DNA of 64,000 bases from Rhodovastum sp963804495. Its GTDB lineage: Bacteria; Pseudomonadota; Alphaproteobacteria; Acetobacterales; Acetobacteraceae. The notes beneath the pieces were generated by a model. That model saw nothing but the letters and a program-made list of their open reading frames with translations. It was not told the origin of the DNA and did no database searches. Shown one piece after another: positions 17,333 through 25,831 of the stretch (position 1 is the first letter of the stretch; each line of letters starts with the position of its first letter). The stretch is from assembly GCA_963804495.1 (NCBI GenBank), contig CAWDQN010000004.1, forward strand, positions 62,001 through 126,000, in the 5' to 3' direction. The position numbers and the translations under genes were made by a program.

Positions 17333-18280
17333 ATGTCCGAACCCCCTCCCTTCCTCGACCCCGGACGACCCGACGTGCCCGACCTGGTCGTGCCGCGCGG
17401 CGTCGTGCCCTTTTATTTACCGCGCCGGCCGGTGCGCGGGCGGCTGGTGCGGCTGGGACCGCTCGCCGACGCGCTGCTGACCCGGCATGACAACCACGAG
17501 GCGGTGACCGTCCTGCACGGGGAGGCGCTGGCGCTCGCCGCCGTGCTGGCCTCGGCCTTGAAGTTTCGCGGCAGCTTCAGCCTGCAGGCGAAAGGCGACG
17601 GGCCGGTTGGCATGCTGCTGGCCGACTGCACCCACGACGGCGCGCTGCGCGGCTACGCCCGCGCCGAGCCGGAGCGTCTGGCCGCGGCGCTGGCCGACGG
17701 CCCCACGCCTTCGGCCGGACTGCTGCTCGGCCAGGGCTACATTGCCTTCACCGTCGATCAGGGCCCGGACATGGAGCGCCAGCAGGGCATCGTCAGCATC
17801 ACCGGCGACAACCTGGCCGACATGGCGCTCCATTATTTCGCCACGAGCGAACAGTTGCATGTGTGGCTGCGGCTGGCCTGCGCGCGCACCCGGGCGGGCT
17901 GGCGCGCTGCCGCCCTGGTGCTGGAGAAAATCGCCGGCAGCGGCGGCATCGACCCTGCGCTCGACGCCGCGGCCCAGGAGGAAAGCTGGCGCACCGCCAC
18001 CATGCTCGCCGCCACCGTCACCGAAGGCGAGTTGCTGGACGACGAATTGCCGGCCGAGCGGCTGCTGTTCAACCTTTTGCACAGCGAAGGCGTGGCCGCC
18101 GATCGGCCGCGCGCCCTTGCCTATGGTTGCCGCTGCACGCGCCAGCGCTTGTCCGGCATCCTCGAGGGGTTCGATACCGACGACCTCGACCATATGGCTG
18201 TCGACGGTGACATCGTCATGACCTGCGAGTTCTGCAATTTCGACTTTCGGTTCGCGCGTGCGGCGGTGCGGGGGCGGTGA
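17333..18280 (+). CDS. hslO: Hsp33 redox-regulated chaperone
   Basis: A 315-residue cytoplasmic chaperone activated by oxidation. The C-terminal zinc centre has the expected four cysteines, CRC and CEFC (CxC then CxxC), near residues 266-305. The N-terminal substrate domain is full length (LADALLTRHDNHEAVTVLHGEALAL onward). The family also has the FATSEQL segment seen here. Its position downstream of argF matches other Acetobacteraceae, apart from the two inserted genes. Confidence 0.94.
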   Translation: MSEPPPFLDPGRPDVPDLVVPRGVVPFYLPRRPVRGRLVRLGPLADALLTRHDNHEAVTVLHGEALALAAVLASALKFRGSFSLQAKGDGPVGMLLADCTHDGALRGYARAEPERLAAALADGPTPSAGLLLGQGYIAFTVDQGPDMERQQGIVSITGDNLADMALHYFATSEQLHVWLRLACARTRAGWRAAALVLEKIAGSGGIDPALDAAAQEESWRTATMLAATVTEGELLDDELPAERLLFNLLHSEGVAADRPRALAYGCRCTRQRLSGILEGFDTDDLDHMAVDGDIVMTCEFCNFDFRFARAAVRGR

Positions 18281-18690
18281 TGCGCTGCCGGTCTGATCCG
18301 GCATGGGCGTCGCCCGGAATCCCACCAATGCCGCTGGGCCCCGTATCCGAAGAAACCAACCGAGCGGGCCGAAAGTCAGCGCAATCGGGTGACGCCCTGC
18401 GCGAGGGCATGCCGCGCCAGAAAGCTGCACAAAGAGGCGGAGAGACGGAGGGAAGCCCGTTGGTGATCGCCGCCAGGGCCGCACGGCGCTTGGATAGGCC
18501 TCTCCTACTCTCCGTCTTCGTGTGCATCTTTTCCTTTTTCGCAATGCACCGCAGCCGCCGGGCCGTTCACCCGATTGCCCTGGGCCGAAAGTCGTGCCGC
18601 TTTGACTGTATACCGGGTTTTCGTTAACAGTACGCAAACCATCCGCGGGCGAACTGTGGCCACGGCTGGGGCAGAACAAAGGGCCAGGCA
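18281..18690. other. Intergenic region with a spaced inverted repeat
   Basis: A 410-base gap after hslO. It contains gcaatcgggtga (18381-18392) and its exact complement tcacccgattgc (18567-18578), each close to a copy of gggccgaaagtc in direct orientation. It may be decayed mobile DNA, but I found no transposase remnant. The last 60 bases lead into the surface-protein gene. Confidence 0.4.
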
Positions 18691-20640
18691 ATGTCCGTCA
18701 CCGTCAACACCGATGCATTTGTTTACGCCGCGGCGACATCGATCAGCCTGTCACAAATGTTCACCGTGACGGCCGGAAGCACCGATCCGACCTATCTTGT
18801 GCTGACCGTGCTGGACCGCAACGAATACACCGCGGGCGCCACCGGTGCCACCGGCACGCTCACCGGCACGGTGTCCGGCGTTGTCCATACCTTGGGCCTG
18901 AGCAGTATCAGCGGCGATGAACGGGGCACCGGCGTTGTTTTCACCTACACGAGCGCCGGCTATTACAATAGTACCTACGGCTATCTGGACCAGCTGAGCT
19001 TCAATTCGTCCTCCAGCCTGGACGATGTGACGAACCTGTCGCTGTTCGGCACCAGCAATCTCAGCCTGGCCACGGATCTCGCCACCAACCCCTACTCCAT
19101 GGCCGCTGACGACGCCGCGGGATACATCGGCAGCGCCACCGTCGTCACCGAGCCCAGCTTCACAGGCTCCGTGCCGGCCCAGGCAACCCCGGATTCCATC
19201 GCGGCGGTCGCCAATAGTTTCGTCGGCGATGCCTGGAACATGAACGGCTGCTGGGTGCTGACCAGCACCATCGCCGCCGAGGCAGGCGCGTCGCTGCCGC
19301 TGCAGAGCACGTTGATCGGCATATCCGGGAAACCGAACGGCGAATGGATCGTGGCCTTCAATGGCCCGGCCGGCCAGACGGGCAACTGGCAATCCATGGT
19401 GACCGCCGGCGAAATGGTATTGTTCGGCACCCCGGGCGGCGGCGGGCACATCACCACCTGCGTGTCCGGCTCCGGCAGCACCGCCATGCTGGTGGACAAT
19501 ATCGTCTATGTGAACGCCTCCGACCAGGTTCTGAATCCGGCAAACGACGGTTCGGCCAATGACGTCCTCATTTCGGCACCGCACCCCGCTTCCCAGGAAT
19601 GGGCGGGGGTCGCGGCCTCGTCCGTGGTCATTTACGAGCTGGACACACCGATCGTCACCGACAGCGTGTCCTCTGACACTCTCACCTCCGGCGCGTCGCA
19701 GTCACTGGCGTCGCTCTTCTCCGCAACCGATCCGGCCAACAAGGCCATTACGGAGTGGCAGGTCTATGATACCGCAACCAGCGACACGCTGGTGACCGGC
19801 GGCAGCAGTTACAGCGACCATTCGGCCGCGGCGGCCCTGACCACCACATCGCTCGGGCTGGTTTCCCTCGACGCCGGCACGACCGCGACGACCGACACGC
19901 TGGAGGTGCGGGCATTCAACGGCAGTTACTGGGGCGACTGGCAGTCGTTGAACGTCGCCATTTCGGCCGCCGGCGCCGCCTCACCCCCGGTGCTGCAGAC
20001 GCAGACGCCGAACCAGACATGGACCGAGGGCCAGGCGATCTCGCTGTCGCTCGCCGCCACCTTCAAGGACCCGCAGAACGAAACGCTGAGCTATGCGGTC
20101 GTGCAGTCGAACACGACGTTGCTGCCGAACTGGCTCAGTTTCAACGCGACAACCGATACGTTGAGCGGAACCGCCCCGATTACCGCGCAGACCCTGGGCA
20201 TCACGGTCACGGCCACCGACACCAGCGGCTTGTCGGCATCGGAAACCTTCAACGCCACCGTACAGGCAGTGGCGGCGTCGCCGCCGGTGCTGGCAAAGCA
20301 GACGCCGAACCAGAGTTGGACCGACGGGAAATCGATCAGCTTCGTGCTGCCCAGCGGCACGTTCACCGATCCGCAGGGCGAGACCTTGACCTACACCGAA
20401 TCTGAAATCAGCGGACCCAGCATCGCGTCGTGGCTTACCTTCAACGGCACCACCGGCACGTTCACCGGCATTGCGCCAAGGACCGGCTCAGGGACGGCCG
20501 ACATCCAAATCGTGGCCACGGACACGAGCAACCTGTCGGCGTCGGAAACCTTCTCGGTGTCATGGGCCGCCGCCGGCCATGGCACCGCGCACGGGATTTC
20601 GGTGGTATCGACGGGTGGCTTGGTGGCGTTCCCCAGCTGA
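18691..20640 (+). CDS. Putative secreted surface protein with cadherin-like repeats and a possible Cys/His protease-like domain
   Basis: A 649-residue Ser/Thr/Ala-rich, low-lysine protein typical of bacterial surface proteins. Residues 170-280 hold NMNGCWVLTSTIAAEAG and GGGGHITTC, a Cys then Gly-His pairing like NlpC/CHAP enzymes (inference). Residues 315-425 form a beta domain (KAITEWQVYDTA ... VRAFNGSYWGDW). The C-terminus has two CADG/He_PIG Ig-like repeats, each starting PPVL..QTPNQ.W. There is no classical signal peptide, and the short hydrophobic C-terminus could fit type I secretion. No exporter genes are adjacent. GC content is lower than in neighbouring genes, so transfer is possible. 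Confidence 0.7.
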   Translation: MSVTVNTDAFVYAAATSISLSQMFTVTAGSTDPTYLVLTVLDRNEYTAGATGATGTLTGTVSGVVHTLGLSSISGDERGTGVVFTYTSAGYYNSTYGYLDQLSFNSSSSLDDVTNLSLFGTSNLSLATDLATNPYSMAADDAAGYIGSATVVTEPSFTGSVPAQATPDSIAAVANSFVGDAWNMNGCWVLTSTIAAEAGASLPLQSTLIGISGKPNGEWIVAFNGPAGQTGNWQSMVTAGEMVLFGTPGGGGHITTCVSGSGSTAMLVDNIVYVNASDQVLNPANDGSANDVLISAPHPASQEWAGVAASSVVIYELDTPIVTDSVSSDTLTSGASQSLASLFSATDPANKAITEWQVYDTATSDTLVTGGSSYSDHSAAAALTTTSLGLVSLDAGTTATTDTLEVRAFNGSYWGDWQSLNVAISAAGAASPPVLQTQTPNQTWTEGQAISLSLAATFKDPQNETLSYAVVQSNTTLLPNWLSFNATTDTLSGTAPITAQTLGITVTATDTSGLSASETFNATVQAVAASPPVLAKQTPNQSWTDGKSISFVLPSGTFTDPQGETLTYTESEISGPSIASWLTFNGTTGTFTGIAPRTGSGTADIQIVATDTSNLSASETFSVSWAAAGHGTAHGISVVSTGGLVAFPS

Positions 20641-20750
20641 GCGGGAGGTTTTCCCCTTCAAGAATGGGTTCAATTGGTGCACCGACCCGTCGCGCCGAAA
20701 GGCGTGCCGGGGTGGGTCCGAGGCGGAGCCTTGGAATTTCCTGTCCGCCC

Positions 20751-21257
20751 TCACGCAAGCCCGGCAAGACTATCCCACCCGTACGCCGTCTCGTGCGCGG
20801 TCCAGCCCTCGCGCGCGTCCTGGCGGGTGGCGCAGGCGCGGCCGCCGAGCGTTTCATAGAACCGGCGCGCGGGCGCGTTGCCGTCCAGCACCCATAATCC
20901 GGCCGACGCGAATCCCGCTTGGCGCATGTCCGCCGCCGCAGCGTGCATCAGGGCGCGGCCAAAACCGCGCCACTGGGCACGGCGCAGCACATAGAGCGCG
21001 GAAACCTCGGCAGCGAACGACAGGGTGGCGTCGCTTTGCGGTCCCCAGGAGACGAAGCCGACAAGATCCGCCGCCGCGATGGCGACGAACACCCCGCCGC
21101 GCGGAATAATGGCACGCCACATCTCGGTGCGGCGCGCCGGGTCGAGCGCCGCAAGCACGGCATCGGGCACCAGGCCTGGATAGCTTTCGCGCCAGGCCTG
21201 CACATGCACCGCGGCGATGGTGGCGGCGTCGTCCGGCGTGGCAGGGCGGATGGTCAT
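20751..21257 (-). CDS. GNAT-family N-acetyltransferase
   Basis: A 168-residue single GNAT domain. MTIRPATPDDAATIAAVHVQAWRESYPGLVP is a common opening of the subfamily, the CoA loop is in RRAQWRGFGRALMHAAA, and the C-terminal GNAPARRFYETLGGRA is diagnostic. The start overlaps the trpF stop (ATGA), so it is probably the last gene of the rpsA-to-trpF transcription unit. The substrate is unknown. In relatives trpB and trpA usually follow trpF; here this gene occupies that place. Confidence 0.85.
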   Translation of the reverse strand: MTIRPATPDDAATIAAVHVQAWRESYPGLVPDAVLAALDPARRTEMWRAIIPRGGVFVAIAAADLVGFVSWGPQSDATLSFAAEVSALYVLRRAQWRGFGRALMHAAAADMRQAGFASAGLWVLDGNAPARRFYETLGGRACATRQDAREGWTAHETAYGWDSLAGLA

Positions 21258-21886
21258 GGGTGCGCCTCGCGATGGGCTGCCTTGGCGCGGGCCACGAACG
21301 CGCGGATCAACCCGGGGTCCTTCTTGCCCCGCTCGCGTTCGACGCCGGAGGAGACATCCACCCCCGGCGCGCCGGTGGCATGGATGGCCTCGGCCACATT
21401 GGCGGGGTTCAGGCCGCCGGCCAGCAACCAGGGCAGCGGCGCCCGCCAGCCGCGCAGGATCGACCAGTCCAGCATCGCCGCGTTGCCGCCCGGCCTTGTG
21501 GCGCCCTCCGGCGGAATGGCCTCGATCACCAACCCGTCCACGCCCTCGGCCGAATCCGGCAGGTCGGCGGCCCCGGCCACCCCAATCGCCCGCCAGACCG
21601 GGCGGCCAAATCTGGCCCGCAAGCCGGCGCAGCGCCCGGGCAAATCGTAGACCTGCAGCACGTCCAGCCGGACCTTCGCCAGGGTGGCGGCAATGGCCTC
21701 ATCGTCAGGACGGACGAACAGCCCGACGCATGACCCGGCGCCGTCCGCGAGCGCGGCCGCGCATGCGGGGGTCACGGCACGGGGCGATGGCGGAAAAAAC
21801 ACAAACCCGAGCCAGTCCGCGCCGGCGCCAAGAGCGGCGTCACGGGCTTCGGGGTCGTTGATGCCGCAGATCTTAACCCGCGTCAC
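21254..21886 (-). CDS. trpF: Phosphoribosylanthranilate isomerase
   Basis: A 210-residue TIM-barrel enzyme catalysing the third step of tryptophan synthesis. The catalytic cysteine is in VKICGIND, and the catalytic aspartate is expected at the DVLQVYD strand. The phosphate-binding loops are LLAGGLNPANV and GVDVSSGVE. I chose the GTG at 21886 because it overlaps the preceding stop (GTGA) and gives the usual VTRVKICGI start. The family reads LQLHG where this protein reads LQVYD, a small oddity near the active site. Confidence 0.9.
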   Translation of the reverse strand: MTRVKICGINDPEARDAALGAGADWLGFVFFPPSPRAVTPACAAALADGAGSCVGLFVRPDDEAIAATLAKVRLDVLQVYDLPGRCAGLRARFGRPVWRAIGVAGAADLPDSAEGVDGLVIEAIPPEGATRPGGNAAMLDWSILRGWRAPLPWLLAGGLNPANVAEAIHATGAPGVDVSSGVERERGKKDPGLIRAFVARAKAAHREAHP

Positions 21887-22098
21887 CCGGACAGCCCGTC
21901 GATCGCAGCGGCTTTGTCCGGCCGGGCGGGGTCGCAGCACATGAAAAGGGCGCCGACGGCCCGCAAGCCGTCGGCGCCATAGGCCAGAAAACAGGGCAGC
22001 CCATGCACGAACAGGCCGCGGCCAAACGCGACCCGGTCGGCCCAGGTGTCAGCGAGCGCTGCGTCGGTCGTGTCGAACGCCGCGATCAGGCCCGGCAT
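21883..22098 (-). pseudogene. Probable PyrF (orotidine-5'-phosphate decarboxylase) N-terminal remnant
   Basis: A 71-residue frame between lapA and trpF, the place where pyrF is found in related genomes. Its first 45 residues (MPGLIAAFDTTDAALADTWA ... CFLAYGADGLRAVG) follow the PyrF start pattern of LIVALDTTD, then a hydrophobic GLEFF-AHGA-G-RAV segment. The central barrel with the catalytic Lys/Asp residues is absent. The frame keeps a good ribosome site (GAGGTGAT) and is coupled to trpF, so a small protein may still be made. The PyrF reading is from memory of the family; otherwise this is an unrecognised small protein. Confidence 0.5.
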
Positions 22099-22099
22099 A

Positions 22100-22402
22100 T
22101 CACCTCGACGCCGCCACCGCGGTGCCGGAGCTCTTTTTCTTCAGCGAGTTGACCTGGTCTTCCAGCCTGCGGGCGGCCCGCTCGAACCGGCGGGCGCGGC
22201 GACGGGCGCCGAGTGCCGGAAACCAGACAAACAGGCTGCCAAGCAGGAAGGCCGCCGCCGCAGTCACCAGCACGGCGGCTGACACCGGCGTCGCCAGCTT
22301 GAAGTCAGTCGGCCAGAACAAGAGGGTGACCGGCTGCGGGTTGGAGAGTGCGAACAAAACCAGGACGATCAGGACAGGCAAGGCAATCAGCGTGCGCAAC
22401 AT
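22100..22402 (-). CDS. lapA: LapA-domain (DUF1049) inner-membrane protein
   Basis: A 100-residue protein with two membrane helices (TLIALPVLIVLVLFALSN and a second at about 40-62) and a basic, coiled-coil C-terminal tail (RRFERAARRLEDQVNSLKKK). SNPQPVTLLFWP is the DUF1049 signature. In E. coli, LapA works with LapB in regulating lipopolysaccharide assembly. The ATG at 22402 has GAGG eight bases upstream; an in-frame GTG at 22411 is less likely. It follows ihfB, the usual order in this group. Confidence 0.85.
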   Translation of the reverse strand: MLRTLIALPVLIVLVLFALSNPQPVTLLFWPTDFKLATPVSAAVLVTAAAAFLLGSLFVWFPALGARRRARRFERAARRLEDQVNSLKKKSSGTAVAASR

Positions 22403-22451
22403 GGGTTTCACCTCGGGGAAAGGGACGCAATAGAAACTAACCCAGTTTGCC

Positions 22452-22793
22452 TCAGGCCGCCACCCCTGCCCTGGAGCGGCCCTTGGTCTCGGGCGGCTTG
22501 CGACTCTCCCGCTTGCCGCGGTTCACCCGTTCGCGCAACTCCTTGCCGGCTTTGAAAAACGGCACCGCCTTTTCGTCGACCGGCACGGCCTCGCCGGTGC
22601 GCGGATTGCGGCCGGTGCGGGCCTCACGTCGCTTCACTGTGAAGGCGCCGAAACCGCGCAGCTCGACCCGCTCGCCGCGCGCCAGGGCGGCGGTGATTTC
22701 GTTGAATACGGTGGCGACGATCAGCTCCACATCCTGGCCACGCAAATGTGGATTCGCCGCCGAGAGATCCGCAATCAGCTCCGACTTGGTCAT
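22452..22793 (-). CDS. ihfB: Integration host factor beta subunit
   Basis: A 113-residue HU/IHF-family DNA-bending protein beginning MTKSELIADLSAANPHL. The beta-ribbon arm signature is GFGAFTVKRREARTGRNPRTGE. It also has a 20-residue basic tail (ERVNRGKRESRKPPETKGRS) beyond the usual IHF-beta length, which could add DNA contacts. Position next to sppA and rpsA is the classic place for ihfB. It acts as a heterodimer with IHF-alpha, which is not in the window. Confidence 0.93.
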   Translation of the reverse strand: MTKSELIADLSAANPHLRGQDVELIVATVFNEITAALARGERVELRGFGAFTVKRREARTGRNPRTGEAVPVDEKAVPFFKAGKELRERVNRGKRESRKPPETKGRSRAGVAA

Positions 22794-22818
22794 GCTTCCG
22801 CCCCCAGCGTTTGAACGC

Positions 22819-23748
22819 TCACTCGCTACCGGCGGAAGGCTGCCAGACGGCCCAGGCGCCGTCAAGTCTAAGTCCTTGAGACAGAACAGTTTTCATCAGG
22901 TCGCTGAGGAGCGGGGAAAATGACGCCGCGAGCACCCGGCGGGCGAAGCCGCCAAGCTCCACATCCTCGACCGGCAGGCTCTCCGGAATGCCCTTTTCGG
23001 CCGCCAGCCAGGCGCGCGCCTCGGCCTCGCCGCCGATGGCATCGACCAGACCCAGGCCGAGGGCCTGGCGGCCGGTATAGGCGCGTCCATCGGCCAAAGC
23101 GCGGACCTGCTCGGCGGTCATGTGGCGGCCGGCGGCGACGATGCCGACGAACTGGTCGTACATGTCCATCACCAGGGCCTGCAGCACCTCGCGGCCCTGC
23201 GGCGAGGTCGGGTGGGTGAAGCTCGGCTGGTCCTTCAGCGGCCCCGAGGTGATCGCCGTGGCGGTGATGCCGATGCGCTCGAGCAGGCCGGATGCCTCGC
23301 CGGTCTCCAGCAGCACGCCGATCGAACCGGTCAGCGTCGAGGCGCGGGCGAAGATGCGCGCCGCCGGCACGGCGATCATGTAACCGGCGGAAGCGGCGGT
23401 CCCGCCCATGACGGTGACCACCGGCTTGCGGGCGGCAACCTCGGATATGGCGTGATGCAGGCTCTCGCCGCCGGCGACGCTGCCACCGGGACTGTCGACA
23501 TAGACGATCAGCCCGCGCACGGCGTCGTCTTTGGCCAGGGCGGCCACCGCATCGGTCAGCTTGCGGTTCTCGGTCATCAGCCCGGTCACGCTAAGACGGG
23601 CGAGATGAGGGCGCCCGCCCAGCGGAAGGTACGGCGCGACGGCAAGCAGAACGCAGGACACCACCGCCAACACGGCGGCGCCGCGCCAAAAGAACAGGCG
23701 GCGCTTGAGGCGCCGCCTGTCGATCAGAAGGTCAGTTTCGAACGACAT
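22819..23748 (-). CDS. sppA: Signal peptide peptidase SppA
   Basis: A 309-residue S49 serine protease of the short SppA form. One N-terminal membrane helix (about residues 20-42) anchors it, and the catalytic domain would face the periplasm. Features are VYVDSPGGSVAGG, the nucleophile in GGTAASAGYMIA and the general-base lysine in ITSGPLKDQPSF, consistent with a Ser/Lys dyad. It degrades leftover signal peptides. It sits between rpsA and ihfB in the same direction with short gaps. Confidence 0.93.
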   Translation of the reverse strand: MSFETDLLIDRRRLKRRLFFWRGAAVLAVVSCVLLAVAPYLPLGGRPHLARLSVTGLMTENRKLTDAVAALAKDDAVRGLIVYVDSPGGSVAGGESLHHAISEVAARKPVVTVMGGTAASAGYMIAVPAARIFARASTLTGSIGVLLETGEASGLLERIGITATAITSGPLKDQPSFTHPTSPQGREVLQALVMDMYDQFVGIVAAGRHMTAEQVRALADGRAYTGRQALGLGLVDAIGGEAEARAWLAAEKGIPESLPVEDVELGGFARRVLAASFSPLLSDLMKTVLSQGLRLDGAWAVWQPSAGSE

Positions 23749-23781
23749 GGCGATCCCTGGCGGGATGGCGGCGCGCGGCCA

Positions 23782-25521
23782 TCACTCCTGCTGGGCCTGC
23801 TGGTTGCGGCGGCGGATCGCCGCCCCCAGGATGTCGCCGAGCGAGGCGCCGGAATCCGAACTGCCGAACTCCTGGATCGCCTGCTTGTCCTCGTCCTGCT
23901 CCTTGCCCTTAATGGTAAGCTGCAGCTTGCGGGCGGCGCGGTCGACCGACATGACCTTGGCGTCCACCTTCTCGCCCACGGCGAAGCGGTCCGGCCGTTG
24001 CTCGCCCTTGTCGCGGGCCAGTTCGGCGCGGCGGATAAAGCCGGTGAGCACCTCGTCGACCTTGACCTCGATGCCGTTGGACTGCACCGCAGTGACCACG
24101 CAGGTGACGATGCTGCCCTTGTGCACCCGGTCGAGCACGGCGGCGGCCGGATCGTCGGCGAGCTGCTTGATGCCCAGCGAAATGCGCTCCTTCTCCACAT
24201 CCACGTCCAGCACCTTGGCCTTGACCACCGCGCCCTTCTCGAACTTGGTCATGGCCGCCTCGCCCTGCTCGTCCCAGGACAGGTCGGACATGTGCACCAT
24301 GCCGTCAATATCGGCGGTGAGGCCGATGAAAAGGCCGAATTCGGTGATGTTGCGAATCTCGCCCTCGACCACCGAGCCGATCGGATGCTCGTCGACGAAC
24401 TGCTCCCAAGGGTTGCGCTGCACCTGCTTCAGGCCGAGCGAGATGCGCCGCTTGCCGCTGTCCACATCGAGCACCAGCACGTCGACCTCCTGCGAGGTGG
24501 CGACGATCTTGCCGGGGTGGACGTTCTTCTTGGTCCAGCTCATTTCGGAGACGTGAACCAGGCCCTCGACCCCCGGCTCTAGCTCCACGAAGGCGCCGTA
24601 GTCGGTGATGTTGGTCACACGGCCGGTGAACTTGGCGCCAGGCGGGTATTTGGCGGCCACGCCCTCCCACGGATCGGCCTCCAGCTGCTTCATGCCGAGG
24701 CTGATGCGCTGGGTGTCCGGGTTGAAGCGGATGACCTGCACCTTGACCGCCTGGCCGATCTGCAGCGCCTCGGACGGGTGGTTGATGCGCCGCCAGGCGA
24801 TATCGGTCACGTGCAGCAGGCCGTCGACGCCGCCGAGGTCGACGAAGGCGCCGTAATCGGTGATGTTCTTCACCACGCCGTCGAGGATCTGGCCTTCCTT
24901 GAGGCCCTGGATCAGCTCGCTGCGCTGCTCGGCGCGGGTTTCCTCCAGCACGGCGCGGCGCGACACCACGATGTTGCCGCGGGCGCGGTCCATCTTGAGG
25001 ATCTGGAAGGGCTGCGGGGTGCCCATCAGCGGCCCCACGTCGCGCACCGGTCGGATATCCACCTGGCTGCCCGGCAGGAAGGCCACGGCGCCGCCGAGAT
25101 CGACGGTGAAACCACCCTTGACCCGGCCATAGATGGTGCCGTTGACGCGCTGCTGGCTTTCGAAGGCGCGCTCCAGATTGGTCCAGGCCTCCTCGCGGCG
25201 GGCCTTTTCGCGCGAGAGCACGATGGTGCCGTCGCGGTCCTCGTAACGCTCGACATAGAGCTCGATCACGTCGCCGGGCTTCACGTCCGGCTTGCCGCCG
25301 GGCGGGCCGAATTCCTTGAGCGCGACTCGGCCTTCGCTTTTCAGGCCGACATCGACGATGGCGAATTCCTCGGTCAGCCGCACCACGCGGCCTGTGACCA
25401 CCGACCCGTCGAAGCCGGAATCGCGGCCGAGGGTTTCATCGAGGAGGGAGGCGAAGTCTTCGCCGGCCAGGGGGCTGGCGGCAGGACGCGGGGCGAGGGC
25501 GACGGCGGCGCTGGATGCCAT
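23782..25521 (-). CDS. rpsA: 30S ribosomal protein S1
   Basis: A 579-residue protein with six S1/OB-fold repeats. The first two are divergent ribosome-binding repeats, and the central ones share NITDYGAFVDLGG and ITDYGAFVELEPGVEGLVHVSEMSW. The C-terminus is acidic and glutamine-rich. S1 binds mRNA on the 30S subunit and is required to start translation of structured messages. The start MASSAAVALAPRP at 25521 is supported by where the first repeat begins. In most relatives cmk lies directly upstream; here about 4.1 kb of foreign-looking genes intervene. Confidence 0.97.
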   Translation of the reverse strand: MASSAAVALAPRPAASPLAGEDFASLLDETLGRDSGFDGSVVTGRVVRLTEEFAIVDVGLKSEGRVALKEFGPPGGKPDVKPGDVIELYVERYEDRDGTIVLSREKARREEAWTNLERAFESQQRVNGTIYGRVKGGFTVDLGGAVAFLPGSQVDIRPVRDVGPLMGTPQPFQILKMDRARGNIVVSRRAVLEETRAEQRSELIQGLKEGQILDGVVKNITDYGAFVDLGGVDGLLHVTDIAWRRINHPSEALQIGQAVKVQVIRFNPDTQRISLGMKQLEADPWEGVAAKYPPGAKFTGRVTNITDYGAFVELEPGVEGLVHVSEMSWTKKNVHPGKIVATSQEVDVLVLDVDSGKRRISLGLKQVQRNPWEQFVDEHPIGSVVEGEIRNITEFGLFIGLTADIDGMVHMSDLSWDEQGEAAMTKFEKGAVVKAKVLDVDVEKERISLGIKQLADDPAAAVLDRVHKGSIVTCVVTAVQSNGIEVKVDEVLTGFIRRAELARDKGEQRPDRFAVGEKVDAKVMSVDRAARKLQLTIKGKEQDEDKQAIQEFGSSDSGASLGDILGAAIRRRNQQAQQE

Positions 25522-25831
25522 GAGGGTGGGTCTGTCCTTGAGAGGGCGGCGGGTATTTCCCATGCCGCCTGCTGCGCTTGCGCCCTTCCTGGTCGGGTGC
25601 TGACCTGCGGGAAGCACGACTTGCCCGCGCCGGGCATGGTTCGGGCGCAGGCCGGGGTGAAGGTATAATGGCCAAACGGACGGGTGATTTCCCTTCCCGC
25701 TCAGAGCGCGGCCTCCCGGCCGCGCGTGCGGCGGAGAGATAGCCGGAGCGGGGACGGAGTCAAGGGCGGCGACGGGTTTGCGCATCGCAAAGTCGTGAAC
25801 GGGGCGGTTCGCCCGGCCGTCAGGTTTGCGG
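25522..25831 (-). promoter_or_regulatory. rpsA leader region
   Basis: A 310-base stretch between the LRR gene stop and rpsA. Because cmk is now distant, rpsA must have a promoter here or further upstream. No clear operator or terminator is visible. Confidence 0.4.
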
